Positions 1 to 5,337 of a stretch of 5,378 bases of DNA are shown in pieces. The stretch's first letter is position 1; each line of letters begins with the position of its first letter. Location: the NCBI GenBank assembly GCA_946615495.1, contig CAMOHY010000179.1, forward strand, positions 1 to 5,378, written 5' to 3'. Under the pieces are notes generated by a model. That model was given only the letters and a program-made list of their open reading frames with translations, did no database searches and was not told where the DNA came from. Position numbers and translations under genes: made by a program. Source of the stretch: an uncultured Clostridia bacterium. Its GTDB lineage: Bacteria > Bacillota > Clostridia > Christensenellales > Aristaeellaceae.

Positions 1-1005
1 CAGCTTGGCGTAGTATTCCGCGTGCTTATCGGCCTGGCTTAGGTCGAAGTTGCGCACGGCCATTTCGGTAATCTGCACCTCCAGGCCCATGTCCGCATAG
101 CTCAAAATGGCGTCCCGGATCATGTCCAAATGGCTGTCCACCAGGCAGCCCTCCTGCACGCCGTAGCCGCCGATGTAGCCCTGCATGCCCACGCCGTCGC
201 ACAGCTGGCGGTTGGCCCCGGCTTCATCCTGGGCAAAGGTGTTCACGCTCTGAATCAAATTGCGGATGGCCTGGGCCTTATCGGCAAAGTAGGCGTTATA
301 ATCGTTGTAGTACAGCTTGATGTCCGCGCCCAGGGCTTCCACCGCGTTCTTCGCGTACAGGAAGGAAAGGGCCACGTAATCCTCGCCCATGTATTCCCGG
401 AACAGGTTGGGGGCGCCGCTGCGCACGGTGCGCAGGTGGCGGGGGTCGTTGGCGGCGTATTCATTGGCGTTGTCGCCCACGGCTTCATTCACCACATCCC
501 AGCAGTACACTACGCCCGGAAATTTTTCTTCAAAGTGTTTCACCACTTCGGTGATATAGTATTCCGTCCGGGCCTGAATGGTCGCTTGGTCGGCATAGGG
601 CTTTTTGGCGTCGTAATCCTCATGGAAGTACCAGTCGGTCATGTACGCGTCCCACACCAGCACGTGGCCCCGCACGCCGATGCCGTTTTGCTGGGCCCAC
701 TGCACCATCTGGTCCGCCGCGCCGAAATTGATGGCGGGCATGCCGTCGGCCCGGTTTTTGCTGCCCCGCTCATCCAGCATGGAATAGGCCTTCATTTCGT
801 TGGTGGCGGTGATGCTGCAAAAGTGCTTTTTCACCAGGTTCAGGTAAGCGTTGTCCCGCAGCTGCATGAAGGACAGGGGAGCGCCCAGCTTAAAGCCGTA
901 GGGCGCGGCGAGCGCGTACAGGCTTTCATATTCTTCTTCGGCCACGGCAGGCGCGCAGGCGCACAGCAGCGCGATCACAGACAGGATAGCGGCCCATTTT
1001 TTCAT
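1..1005 (-). CDS. Secreted endo-1,4-beta-xylanase, glycoside hydrolase family 10 (3'-truncated by window edge)
   Basis: Retaining GH10 enzyme predicted to cut the beta-1,4-xylan backbone outside the cell. 335 residues are visible; the C-terminus lies beyond position 1. The start MKKWAAILSV follows a strong Shine-Dalgarno. Residues 1-22 form a signal peptide with a likely AVA|EE cleavage site; C15 and C17 give only a poor lipobox. The GH10 barrel starts at about residue 30. Visible landmarks are TNEMK (68-72, substrate-binding Asn/Glu/Lys), RGHVLVW (112-118), the acid/base E174 in WDVVNEA, Q275 in GVGMQGY, and the nucleophile E314 in QITEMA. Roughly the last 40-60 residues of the usual domain, plus any carbohydrate-binding module, are missing. 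Three conserved positions differ from the classical family: D119 where RGHTLVWH has His, Y277 where QSH/QGH has His, and EMA instead of ELD. Both catalytic Glu are kept, so activity is likely. It is divergent from the esterase/GH43 operon, which supports a xylan role. Confidence 0.93.
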   Translation of the reverse strand, partial: MKKWAAILSVIALLCACAPAVAEEEYESLYALAAPYGFKLGAPLSFMQLRDNAYLNLVKKHFCSITATNEMKAYSMLDERGSKNRADGMPAINFGAADQMVQWAQQNGIGVRGHVLVWDAYMTDWYFHEDYDAKKPYADQATIQARTEYYITEVVKHFEEKFPGVVYCWDVVNEAVGDNANEYAANDPRHLRTVRSGAPNLFREYMGEDYVALSFLYAKNAVEALGADIKLYYNDYNAYFADKAQAIRNLIQSVNTFAQDEAGANRQLCDGVGMQGYIGGYGVQEGCLVDSHLDMIRDAILSYADMGLEVQITEMAVRNFDLSQADKHAEYYAKL

Positions 1006-1015
1006 GGTAACAATT

Positions 1016-1022
1016 CCTCCTT
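1016..1022 (-). promoter_or_regulatory. Ribosome binding site of the GH10 xylanase
   Basis: On the minus strand the sequence reads AAGGAGG, a full match to the 16S anti-Shine-Dalgarno, 10 nt before the ATG at 1005. It fixes the start codon and the signal-peptide reading. Confidence 0.85.
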
Positions 1023-1050
1023 GAGCAATAAAAATGAATAAAGAGATATT

Positions 1051-1062
1051 CTTTCCGGAAAG
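1051..1062. promoter_or_regulatory. Perfect 12-bp palindrome, candidate operator upstream of the xylanase
   Basis: CTTTCCGGAAAG is self-complementary over all 12 bases and lies 46 bp upstream of the xylanase ATG, within the AT-rich divergent region. A regulator site or a leader-RNA stem are both possible. No regulator gene is present in the window, and I do not recognise this as a named operator consensus. Confidence 0.35.
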
Positions 1063-1113
1063 GGAAAAATCCTGTTCAATCTGTGCGCTCTTTTTCCCTA
1101 TTCTTGCTTTTTT

Positions 1114-1126
1114 CCGCTATTTCGCA
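1114..1126 (+). repeat. Inverted-repeat arm 1 in divergent promoter region
   Basis: CCGCTATTTCGCA matches, at 11 of 13 positions, the reverse complement of TGCGAAAATGCGG at 1188-1200. The arms are 61 bp apart. Two oppositely oriented copies between divergent genes would suit a shared regulator, but this is inferred from similarity alone. Confidence 0.3.
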
Positions 1127-1134
1127 CCATTTGA

Positions 1135-1166
1135 GCACGAAACCGCAAAGAAAACGCACCGAACCG
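1135..1166 (+). repeat. Direct repeat pair spaced by two helical turns
   Basis: GCACGAAACCG (1135-1145) and GCACCGAACCG (1156-1166) agree at 9 of 11 positions, and their starts are 21 bp apart, about two turns of B-DNA. The pair lies just upstream of the proposed -35 of the esterase operon, a typical place for an AraC-type or response-regulator activator site. The region has low complexity, so chance is possible. Confidence 0.3.
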
Positions 1167-1167
1167 A

Positions 1168-1196
1168 TTGATTTTTTTCTTTTTCTATGCGAAAAT
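1168..1196 (+). promoter_or_regulatory. Candidate sigma-A promoter of the esterase-GH43 operon
   Basis: TTGATT (1168-1173, four of six to the -35 consensus) and GAAAAT (1191-1196, four of six to the -10 consensus) are separated by 17 bp. The start of transcription would fall near 1203, giving a leader of about 33 nt that contains the Shine-Dalgarno. Both boxes are imperfect, as expected for an activated promoter. The T-rich spacer makes the call tentative. Confidence 0.35.
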
Positions 1197-1207
1197 GCGG
1201 ATAGAAA
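1182..1207. promoter_or_regulatory. 26-bp dyad overlapping the proposed -10, candidate operator or leader hairpin
   Basis: The outer arms TTTCTAT (1182-1188) and ATAGAAA (1201-1207) are perfectly complementary. Inside them CG (1190-1191) can pair with CG (1198-1199) around an AAAATG loop. The centre of the dyad sits on the proposed -10 box, so a protein bound here would block the operon. If transcription starts further upstream, the RNA could instead fold just ahead of the ribosome binding site. Confidence 0.4.
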
Positions 1208-1220
1208 GAAACGGCATAAA

Positions 1221-1228
1221 AAAGGAGG
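1221..1228 (+). promoter_or_regulatory. Ribosome binding site of the carboxylesterase
   Basis: AAAGGAGG lies 7 nt before ATG 1236. It decides the start: the same frame stays open upstream to a GTG at 1083, but that extension has no Shine-Dalgarno, covers AT-rich promoter-like DNA and encodes a non-family Lys/Phe-rich stretch. Confidence 0.88.
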
Positions 1229-1235
1229 TTTCCGC

Positions 1236-2771
1236 ATGATCCGCAAAGTAAAAACGGAAAACGGCTGGGTAAAAGGCCTTCCCGCCGCAGACCCGCGCAT
1301 TACCAGCTATAAAGGCATCCCGTACGCCGCGGCGCCGGTGGGAGAAAACCGCTGGCGCGCGCCTCAGCCCTGCCCCGATTGGGAAGGAGAAAGGGAGGCC
1401 TACGCTTTTTCTCCCATTCCCATGCAGGCCCCCATCAGCGCCGACCCCAAGAACCTGTATGACCGGGAATGGCACGTGGACCGGGAAATACCCATGAGCG
1501 AGGATTGCCTGACGCTGAACATCTGGGCTCCCGCGGACGGGCGGAAGGATATGCCCGTTTTCGTGTGGTATTTTGGCGGCGGCCTGCAGGTGGGCTACAG
1601 CGCCGAAATGGAATTTGACGGAGAGCGGATCGCCCGCCGCGGCATCGTGGTGGTCACGGTGAATTACCGGGTAAATTGCTTCGGCTTCCTGTGCCACCCG
1701 GAAATTACGCGGGAAGCGCCTCAGGCTCCCGCCAATTTTGGCTTCCTGGACCAGCAGGCGGCCACCCGGTGGGTAAAGCGCAATATTGCCGCCTTTGGCG
1801 GCGACCCGGAAAACATCACCATCGGCGGCCAATCCGCCGGCGGCATGAGCGTTTCCGCCCAATTGACCTGCAAGGAAAACAAAGGCCTTTTCCAGCGGGC
1901 CATCATTCAAAGCGGCGCGTTTGCCCCGCCGTACCCGTTCCAGTTTGGCCTGTGCAGCGATTTGAAAACGGCGGAGGAACGGGGCAAGGCGTTTTTCGAT
2001 TTTCTGGGCGTAAAAACCTTGGCCGAGGCCCGGCGGATGGACGCCGTGACCTTGCGGAACAAAGCCCTGGAGTGGGACGGCGTTTACGGCTGGGGAAAAA
2101 CCTTTGGGGAAGCGGTGGACGGCGTGTTTTCCAAGCGGAACAGCCAGCAGTGGTTCCTGGATGAAAACAGGCTGCCTGTGCCCGTGCTGCTGGGCCACAC
2201 CAACAGCGAATTTACCCACGCGCCCCGCGCCCGCAGCGAAGCGGAGCTGCAAGCCCAGGCGAAGGAGGACTTTGGGGCGGAAGGGGACGCCTTCCTTTCC
2301 TTCTTCAGCCATCCCGCCACAGCGGAAAGCATTCAAAAGGAAGGCAGCGTGAATTCCATTGAATTCGCCGTGCGCGCCGCGGCGGAAGCGCAAAAACGGC
2401 AGGGGAAGGACCTGCCGCTGTACTATTATCAGTTCGCCGCCGATATTCCCGGCTGGGACCAGCCCGGCGCGTTCCATTCGGTGGACCTGTGGTTCTTCTT
2501 TGAAACGCTGGCCAAATGCTGGCGGCCTTTCCAGGGCCGGCATTACGACCTGGCCCGGCAGATGTGCGATTACTGGTGCAATTTCATAAAGGATGGGAAT
2601 CCCAATGGCTCAGGCTCCGACGGGGAAGCGCTGCCCTATTGGCCCGCGTTTTCTCCCGACGCGCCGGTGCGCATGAACTTTGGCCTCACCTCCGCCCCCA
2701 TGGCGTGCCCAGAAAGCGGGCTTCAGCGCTTTTTGCTGGAGCGTTACTTAAGCGAGGTGGACCATGAATAA
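1236..2771 (+). CDS. Type-B carboxylesterase, cytoplasmic, likely deacylating xylan oligosaccharides
   Basis: A 511-residue serine esterase of the COesterase (carboxylesterase/para-nitrobenzyl esterase) alpha/beta-hydrolase family, of normal length. Visible landmarks from the ATG are YKGIPYAAAPVGENRWRAP (25-43), SEDCLTLNIW (88-97), an oxyanion-loop GGG (114-116), nucleophile S200 in GGQSAGG, a probable acid E325 in GHTNSEF, and catalytic H414 in GAFHSVDLW. The complete triad argues for an active hydrolase. No signal peptide is seen, so it should act in the cytoplasm. The usual HGGGF oxyanion motif reads FGGGL. The stop codon overlaps the GH43 start by 8 nt, which suggests translational coupling and a shared substrate. 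Removal of acetyl or feruloyl groups from imported xylo-oligosaccharides is inferred from this context; the sequence alone does not distinguish these from other small esters. Confidence 0.92.
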   Translation: MIRKVKTENGWVKGLPAADPRITSYKGIPYAAAPVGENRWRAPQPCPDWEGEREAYAFSPIPMQAPISADPKNLYDREWHVDREIPMSEDCLTLNIWAPADGRKDMPVFVWYFGGGLQVGYSAEMEFDGERIARRGIVVVTVNYRVNCFGFLCHPEITREAPQAPANFGFLDQQAATRWVKRNIAAFGGDPENITIGGQSAGGMSVSAQLTCKENKGLFQRAIIQSGAFAPPYPFQFGLCSDLKTAEERGKAFFDFLGVKTLAEARRMDAVTLRNKALEWDGVYGWGKTFGEAVDGVFSKRNSQQWFLDENRLPVPVLLGHTNSEFTHAPRARSEAELQAQAKEDFGAEGDAFLSFFSHPATAESIQKEGSVNSIEFAVRAAAEAQKRQGKDLPLYYYQFAADIPGWDQPGAFHSVDLWFFFETLAKCWRPFQGRHYDLARQMCDYWCNFIKDGNPNGSGSDGEALPYWPAFSPDAPVRMNFGLTSAPMACPESGLQRFLLERYLSEVDHE

Positions 2772-4164
2772 GCAAGCCTTCAATCCTTACCTGCCTTCCT
2801 GGGAATACATTCCCGACGGGGAGCCTTACGTGTTCGGCGACCGGGTGTACGTGTACGGGTCCCATGATTTTTTCAATGGCTACGTGTTCTGCATGGGGGA
2901 TTACATGGGCTGGTCCGCCCCGGTGAGCGATCTTTCCGCTTGGCGGTGCGAGGGCGTCATTTTCCCCCGCACGGGGGACCCGGCCAACGCCGACGGCAAA
3001 ATGTGCCTTTACGCCCCGGATGTGACCCGCGGCCCGGACGGCCGGTATTACCTGTACTATGTGTACGACAAGGTGGGCTTCGTTTCCGTGGCGGTGTGCG
3101 ATTCTCCGGCGGGAAGATTTGAGTTTCTCGGCTATGTGCACGATAAAAACGGCGTGCGCCTGGGCGAAAGGCCGGGGGATGAGCCCCAATTTGACCCCGG
3201 CGTGCTGACGGAGGGGGACAGGACCTATCTGTACACCGGCTTCTGCGGCCGGGGAGATAAAAGCCGCCACGGCGCCATGTGCACGGTGCTGGGGCCGGAT
3301 ATGGTGACGATGCTGGAAGAACCGGTGTTTGTGGCGCCGGGCTGCGAATACGCGGAAGGCACCGGCTTTGAGGGCCACGCCTTCTTCGAGGCGTCCTCCA
3401 TCCGCAAGCGGGGAAACACGTATTACTTCGTTTACTCTTCCACGGTAATGCACGAATTGTGCTACGCCACGGCCCAGGACCCCCGCGGCCCGTTTGCCTA
3501 CGGCGGCGTGATCGTCAGCAACAACGACTTGCATATCGACACCTACAAGCCTGCGGACAAGCCCGTGGCCTTTGGCGGGAACAACCATGGCAGCATCGTG
3601 GAAATCGCAGGCCAATGGTACATTTTCTACCATCGCCAAACCAACGGCACCTGGTACAGCCGTCAGGGCTGCGCCGAGCCTATCTTCTTTGACGAAGAGG
3701 GCCGCATCCGCCAGGTGGAGATCACCTCCTGCGGCTTGAATGGCGGTCCTCTTCGGGGGGAGGGCGAATATCCCGCCTATATCGCCTGCCATTTATTCAC
3801 GGAAAAGCCGGTGCTCTATTCCGGCGATCCCGCCTTGCCCCGCGTCACTCAGGATGGCCGGGACGGAGACAAGGAAGCGGGCTACATCGCCAACATTCAG
3901 GATGGCACCACCATCGGCTTCAAATACTTTGACTGCCGGAGCGTTCAGGGCATCGCCATCACCTGCCGGGCCTACTGCAATGGGTATTTCGAGGTAAAGA
4001 CGGCCTGGGACGGGCCGGCGCTGGCAAAAATCCCGGTCAGAAGCGCCAACGTGTGGGAGCGGTACGCAGCGCAGGCCGCCCTTCCGGACGGCAAACAAGC
4101 CCTTTACCTGCAATACCACGGCACGGGCACGCCGATGCTCAAATCCATCGAATTCATTAAATGA
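2764..4164 (+). CDS. Glycoside hydrolase family 43 enzyme with C-terminal CBM6-like domain (arabinofuranosidase/beta-xylosidase type)
   Basis: A 466-residue inverting glycosidase with a five-bladed propeller, predicted to release arabinose and/or xylose from xylan-derived oligosaccharides. The expected GH43 residues are visible: general base D18 in NPYLPSWEYIPDGEPYVF, pKa-modulating D86 in LYAPDV, and general acid E209 in FFEASS. The family His is H275 in NNHGS. Repeated blade strands such as YYLYYVYD (95-102) and WYIFYHRQ (285-292) are also visible. Residues from about 345 to 466 resemble a CBM6-type beta-sandwich (GFKYFDCRSVQGIAITCRAY, then VWERYAAQAALPDGKQALYL). There is no signal peptide, so it is intracellular. 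The start overlaps the esterase stop in ATGAATAA, with GAGG (2754-2757) 6 nt upstream. The family assignment is firm. The choice between arabinofuranosidase, xylosidase or dual activity cannot be made from sequence. Confidence 0.95.
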   Translation: MNKQAFNPYLPSWEYIPDGEPYVFGDRVYVYGSHDFFNGYVFCMGDYMGWSAPVSDLSAWRCEGVIFPRTGDPANADGKMCLYAPDVTRGPDGRYYLYYVYDKVGFVSVAVCDSPAGRFEFLGYVHDKNGVRLGERPGDEPQFDPGVLTEGDRTYLYTGFCGRGDKSRHGAMCTVLGPDMVTMLEEPVFVAPGCEYAEGTGFEGHAFFEASSIRKRGNTYYFVYSSTVMHELCYATAQDPRGPFAYGGVIVSNNDLHIDTYKPADKPVAFGGNNHGSIVEIAGQWYIFYHRQTNGTWYSRQGCAEPIFFDEEGRIRQVEITSCGLNGGPLRGEGEYPAYIACHLFTEKPVLYSGDPALPRVTQDGRDGDKEAGYIANIQDGTTIGFKYFDCRSVQGIAITCRAYCNGYFEVKTAWDGPALAKIPVRSANVWERYAAQAALPDGKQALYLQYHGTGTPMLKSIEFIK

Positions 4165-4180
4165 CCTGCATGGCCATAAA

Positions 4181-4308
4181 GGCGCTGTCTCACATTCTGA
4201 AAAAATGTACAAAAAACATGACGGGAGCGTCTGTTCGGGCGGATCATATTCGCCCCGACAGGTTCCCGCTATGTTTTTTGTGTGCTTTTTTGTTTGTGAG
4301 ACAGCCCC
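4181..4308. repeat. 128-nt imperfect palindrome with transposon-like terminal inverted repeats (MITE-like)
   Basis: Ends GGCGCTGTCTCACA (4181-4194) and TGTGAGACAGCCCC (4295-4308) pair at 13 of 14 positions. Inside, ACAAAAAACAT (4209-4219) pairs perfectly with ATGTTTTTTGT (4271-4281), CGGGA (4222-4226) with TCCCG (4264-4268), and TGTTCGGGCG (4232-4241) with CGCCCCGACA (4251-4260, 8 of 10). All pairs share a centre near 4245. The symmetry extends into the flanks as ATAAA and TTTTAT. It begins 16 nt after the GH43 stop and ends 2 nt before the stop of the convergent gene. No coding capacity and no direct target-site duplication are seen. A small non-autonomous element or a compound bidirectional terminator both fit. 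Confidence 0.6.
4201..4290. terminator. Bidirectional intrinsic terminator between convergent genes
   Basis: The GC-rich inner stem (4222-4241 with 4251-4268, about 9-nt loop) is flanked on the plus strand by ATGTTTTTTGTGTGCTTTTTT. On the minus strand it is flanked by ATGTTTTTTGTACATTTTTT. Each transcript therefore ends in a strong stem followed by U-runs, which would stop both the esterase-GH43 operon and the lipoprotein-membrane protein operon. Confidence 0.75.
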
Positions 4309-4310
4309 TT

Positions 4311-4733
4311 TTATCGTATTTGCGTGGCGGCAAAGACGCTTAAAAGCAGCGTTCCGCCTGCTATGGCCGCCCGTTTGGAAAGCGGAAGGGCGAGAAACCG
4401 TCCGCCCAAGGGAAGGGACAGGCCCACGGCGCCGGTCCACACAAGCAACTGGGAAAGGATGCCGGGAAACGGGGGAAGAAATTGCTTTGCCAGCAAAAGC
4501 AATCCGCCCAGGCTGGCAGCGCAGAGGGCGGCTGAAAAAAACAGGCGGTAAGCGCCTGCTTTTCTTTTCCGGGGATAGGGATAGGCGGGGCGTTTTCCTA
4601 TAAAATAGGCAAGCGACAGCCAAAAGGCCAGCCACGCCGCCGCGCCGCCCGCATGCCAGCGCAAGCCGCACAGGACCATGCCCGGCGCGGCCCACAGCAT
4701 TCTTTTCCGCATGCGGGCGGCGTTTTCTCTCAT
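4311..4733 (-). CDS. Small multi-pass membrane protein of unknown function
   Basis: I do not recognise this 140-residue protein. It is strongly hydrophobic, with about four to five possible membrane segments: residues about 12-24, 29-46, 63-82, 91-116 and 122-138. A basic loop, KRPAYPYPRKRK (47-58), would face the cytoplasm by the positive-inside rule. The ATG at 4733 overlaps the lipoprotein stop as ATGA, which indicates translational coupling; M8 and M12 are alternative starts but lack a better ribosome site. The stop codon lies 2 nt from the palindromic element, so the C-terminus (ATQIR) is not visibly disrupted. The partnership with a YhcN/YlaJ-like lipoprotein hints at an envelope or spore-membrane role, but that is inference from position only. 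Confidence 0.72.
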   Translation of the reverse strand: MRENAARMRKRMLWAAPGMVLCGLRWHAGGAAAWLAFWLSLAYFIGKRPAYPYPRKRKAGAYRLFFSAALCAASLGGLLLLAKQFLPPFPGILSQLLVWTGAVGLSLPLGGRFLALPLSKRAAIAGGTLLLSVFAATQIR

Positions 4734-5296
4734 TCTCCGTACACCGTAAGCTGCTTGAGCATTTCTTCCGCCTTACCGTTCACGTCCGTCAGGCTGGAAG
4801 CGCCCTTCATCGTTTCCGCCAGGGCCTGGATGCCGCCGGTCAACGCCGCGTCGTCCGTTACGGCCACCTTGGCGATGGATTTTTCCACCGTCTGCACGCG
4901 GGTGAGCACCATCTTTTTCAGCCTGCCATCCACGCCGCCCTGATACTGGCTGGTAAATTTCAGGCCCACCAGGGCGGTGTCGCCCATGGGTACCACGTAA
5001 GCATCATCCACTTCGCTCAGCTTTTCCACGGCTTCCTCCATGGCTTGGGCTGCCTGCTGGGCGCTTTCCAGGGTCATTTCGCCGTTGGCGGCAGGGCCCG
5101 CTGAATTTTCAGGCGAAGCGCTGGGCATCGCCGCGTCCGGGCTGGCGGAAGCTTCGCCCGCGCCGGGCAGCAGGCCGTCCAGCATATTGGTGGCGCCCGG
5201 CGTGGGCGACGGCAGCGTGTCCGCGTTGCTGGCGCAGCCGGTGAGCAGCGCTGCCGAGATGACCGTCAGCAGCAAGAGAAACCAAATTTTTTTCAT
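4730..5296 (-). CDS. YhcN/YlaJ-like sporulation-type lipoprotein
   Basis: A 188-residue predicted lipoprotein. Residues 1-20 are a signal peptide (MKKIWFLLLL start) ending in the canonical lipobox LLTG with lipidated C21. Residues 22-72 are a Pro/Ser/Ala/Gly-rich linker that should hold the domain away from the membrane. Residues about 76-185 resemble the YhcN/YlaJ fold: a helix (AQAMEEAVEKLSEVDDAYVV), a strand (DTALVGLKF), then LKKMVLTRVQTVEKSIAKVAV followed by a final helix. In Bacillus, members of this family are found in spores; their biochemical function is not established. The start is set by AGGAGG 8 nt upstream; the in-frame ATG at 5347 has no ribosome site and would spoil the signal peptide. 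It is the first gene of a coupled pair with the membrane protein. Family assignment is from pattern recognition and is moderately secure. Confidence 0.82.
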   Translation of the reverse strand: MKKIWFLLLLTVISAALLTGCASNADTLPSPTPGATNMLDGLLPGAGEASASPDAAMPSASPENSAGPAANGEMTLESAQQAAQAMEEAVEKLSEVDDAYVVPMGDTALVGLKFTSQYQGGVDGRLKKMVLTRVQTVEKSIAKVAVTDDAALTGGIQALAETMKGASSLTDVNGKAEEMLKQLTVYGE

Positions 5297-5300
5297 AGCA

Positions 5301-5337
5301 ATCGCCTCCTCGCGGCTATTGTGCGCAAGGAGGCGAT
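5301..5337. promoter_or_regulatory. 10-bp perfect inverted repeat enclosing the lipoprotein ribosome binding site
   Basis: ATCGCCTCCT (5301-5310) and AGGAGGCGAT (5328-5337) are perfectly complementary across a 17-nt loop. In the lipoprotein mRNA the 5' arm carries CCTCCT, which would pair with the AGGAGG Shine-Dalgarno at 5305-5310 and could shut off translation. The repeat continues 4 nt past the Shine-Dalgarno itself, so it is more than two ribosome sites facing each other. Confidence 0.5.
5305..5310 (-). promoter_or_regulatory. Ribosome binding site of the YhcN/YlaJ-like lipoprotein
   Basis: AGGAGG on the minus strand lies 8 nt before the ATG at 5296. It decides the start and lies inside the 3' arm of the inverted repeat described for this leader. 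Confidence 0.85.

Noticed and set aside
130..1041. Long plus-strand open frame opposite the xylanase
   Set aside because: It is the antisense shadow of the GH10 gene: His/Val/Gly-rich, no family resemblance, no ribosome site. The minus strand shows clear GH10 motifs.
1023..1080. Sigma-A promoter for the xylanase (TTGAAC on the minus strand)
   Set aside because: The best -10-like hexamer, GAATAT, is about 22 bp away, which is too far, and no alternative pair scores better. I could not define this promoter.
1083..1235. N-terminal extension of the esterase from GTG 1083
   Set aside because: It has no ribosome site, lies in AT-rich promoter-like DNA and extends ahead of the normal family N-terminus. 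AAAGGAGG before ATG 1236 fixes the start.
1185..2543. 452-codon minus-strand open frame across the esterase
   Set aside because: It is opposite a complete carboxylesterase with triad motifs, has antisense-type composition, and crosses the operon leader. The high GC content explains the lack of stops.
2686..3792. 368-codon minus-strand open frame across GH43
   Set aside because: It is a shadow of the GH43 gene, with no recognisable domain and no Shine-Dalgarno.
4174..4316. Target-site duplication flanking the palindrome
   Set aside because: The flanks ATAAA and TTTTAT are inverted relative to each other, not direct repeats, so they do not support a recent transposition event.
4205..4603. Plus-strand frame starting inside the palindromic element
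   Set aside because: It begins inside a hairpin and is antisense to the membrane protein. The Arg/Lys-rich translation is typical of a shadow frame, so I do not regard it as an element-encoded protein.
3793..4695. 300-codon minus-strand open frame spanning the GH43 end, the palindrome and the membrane gene
   Set aside because: It runs through a terminator and two real genes in another frame, with low-complexity Arg/Pro composition and no ribosome site.
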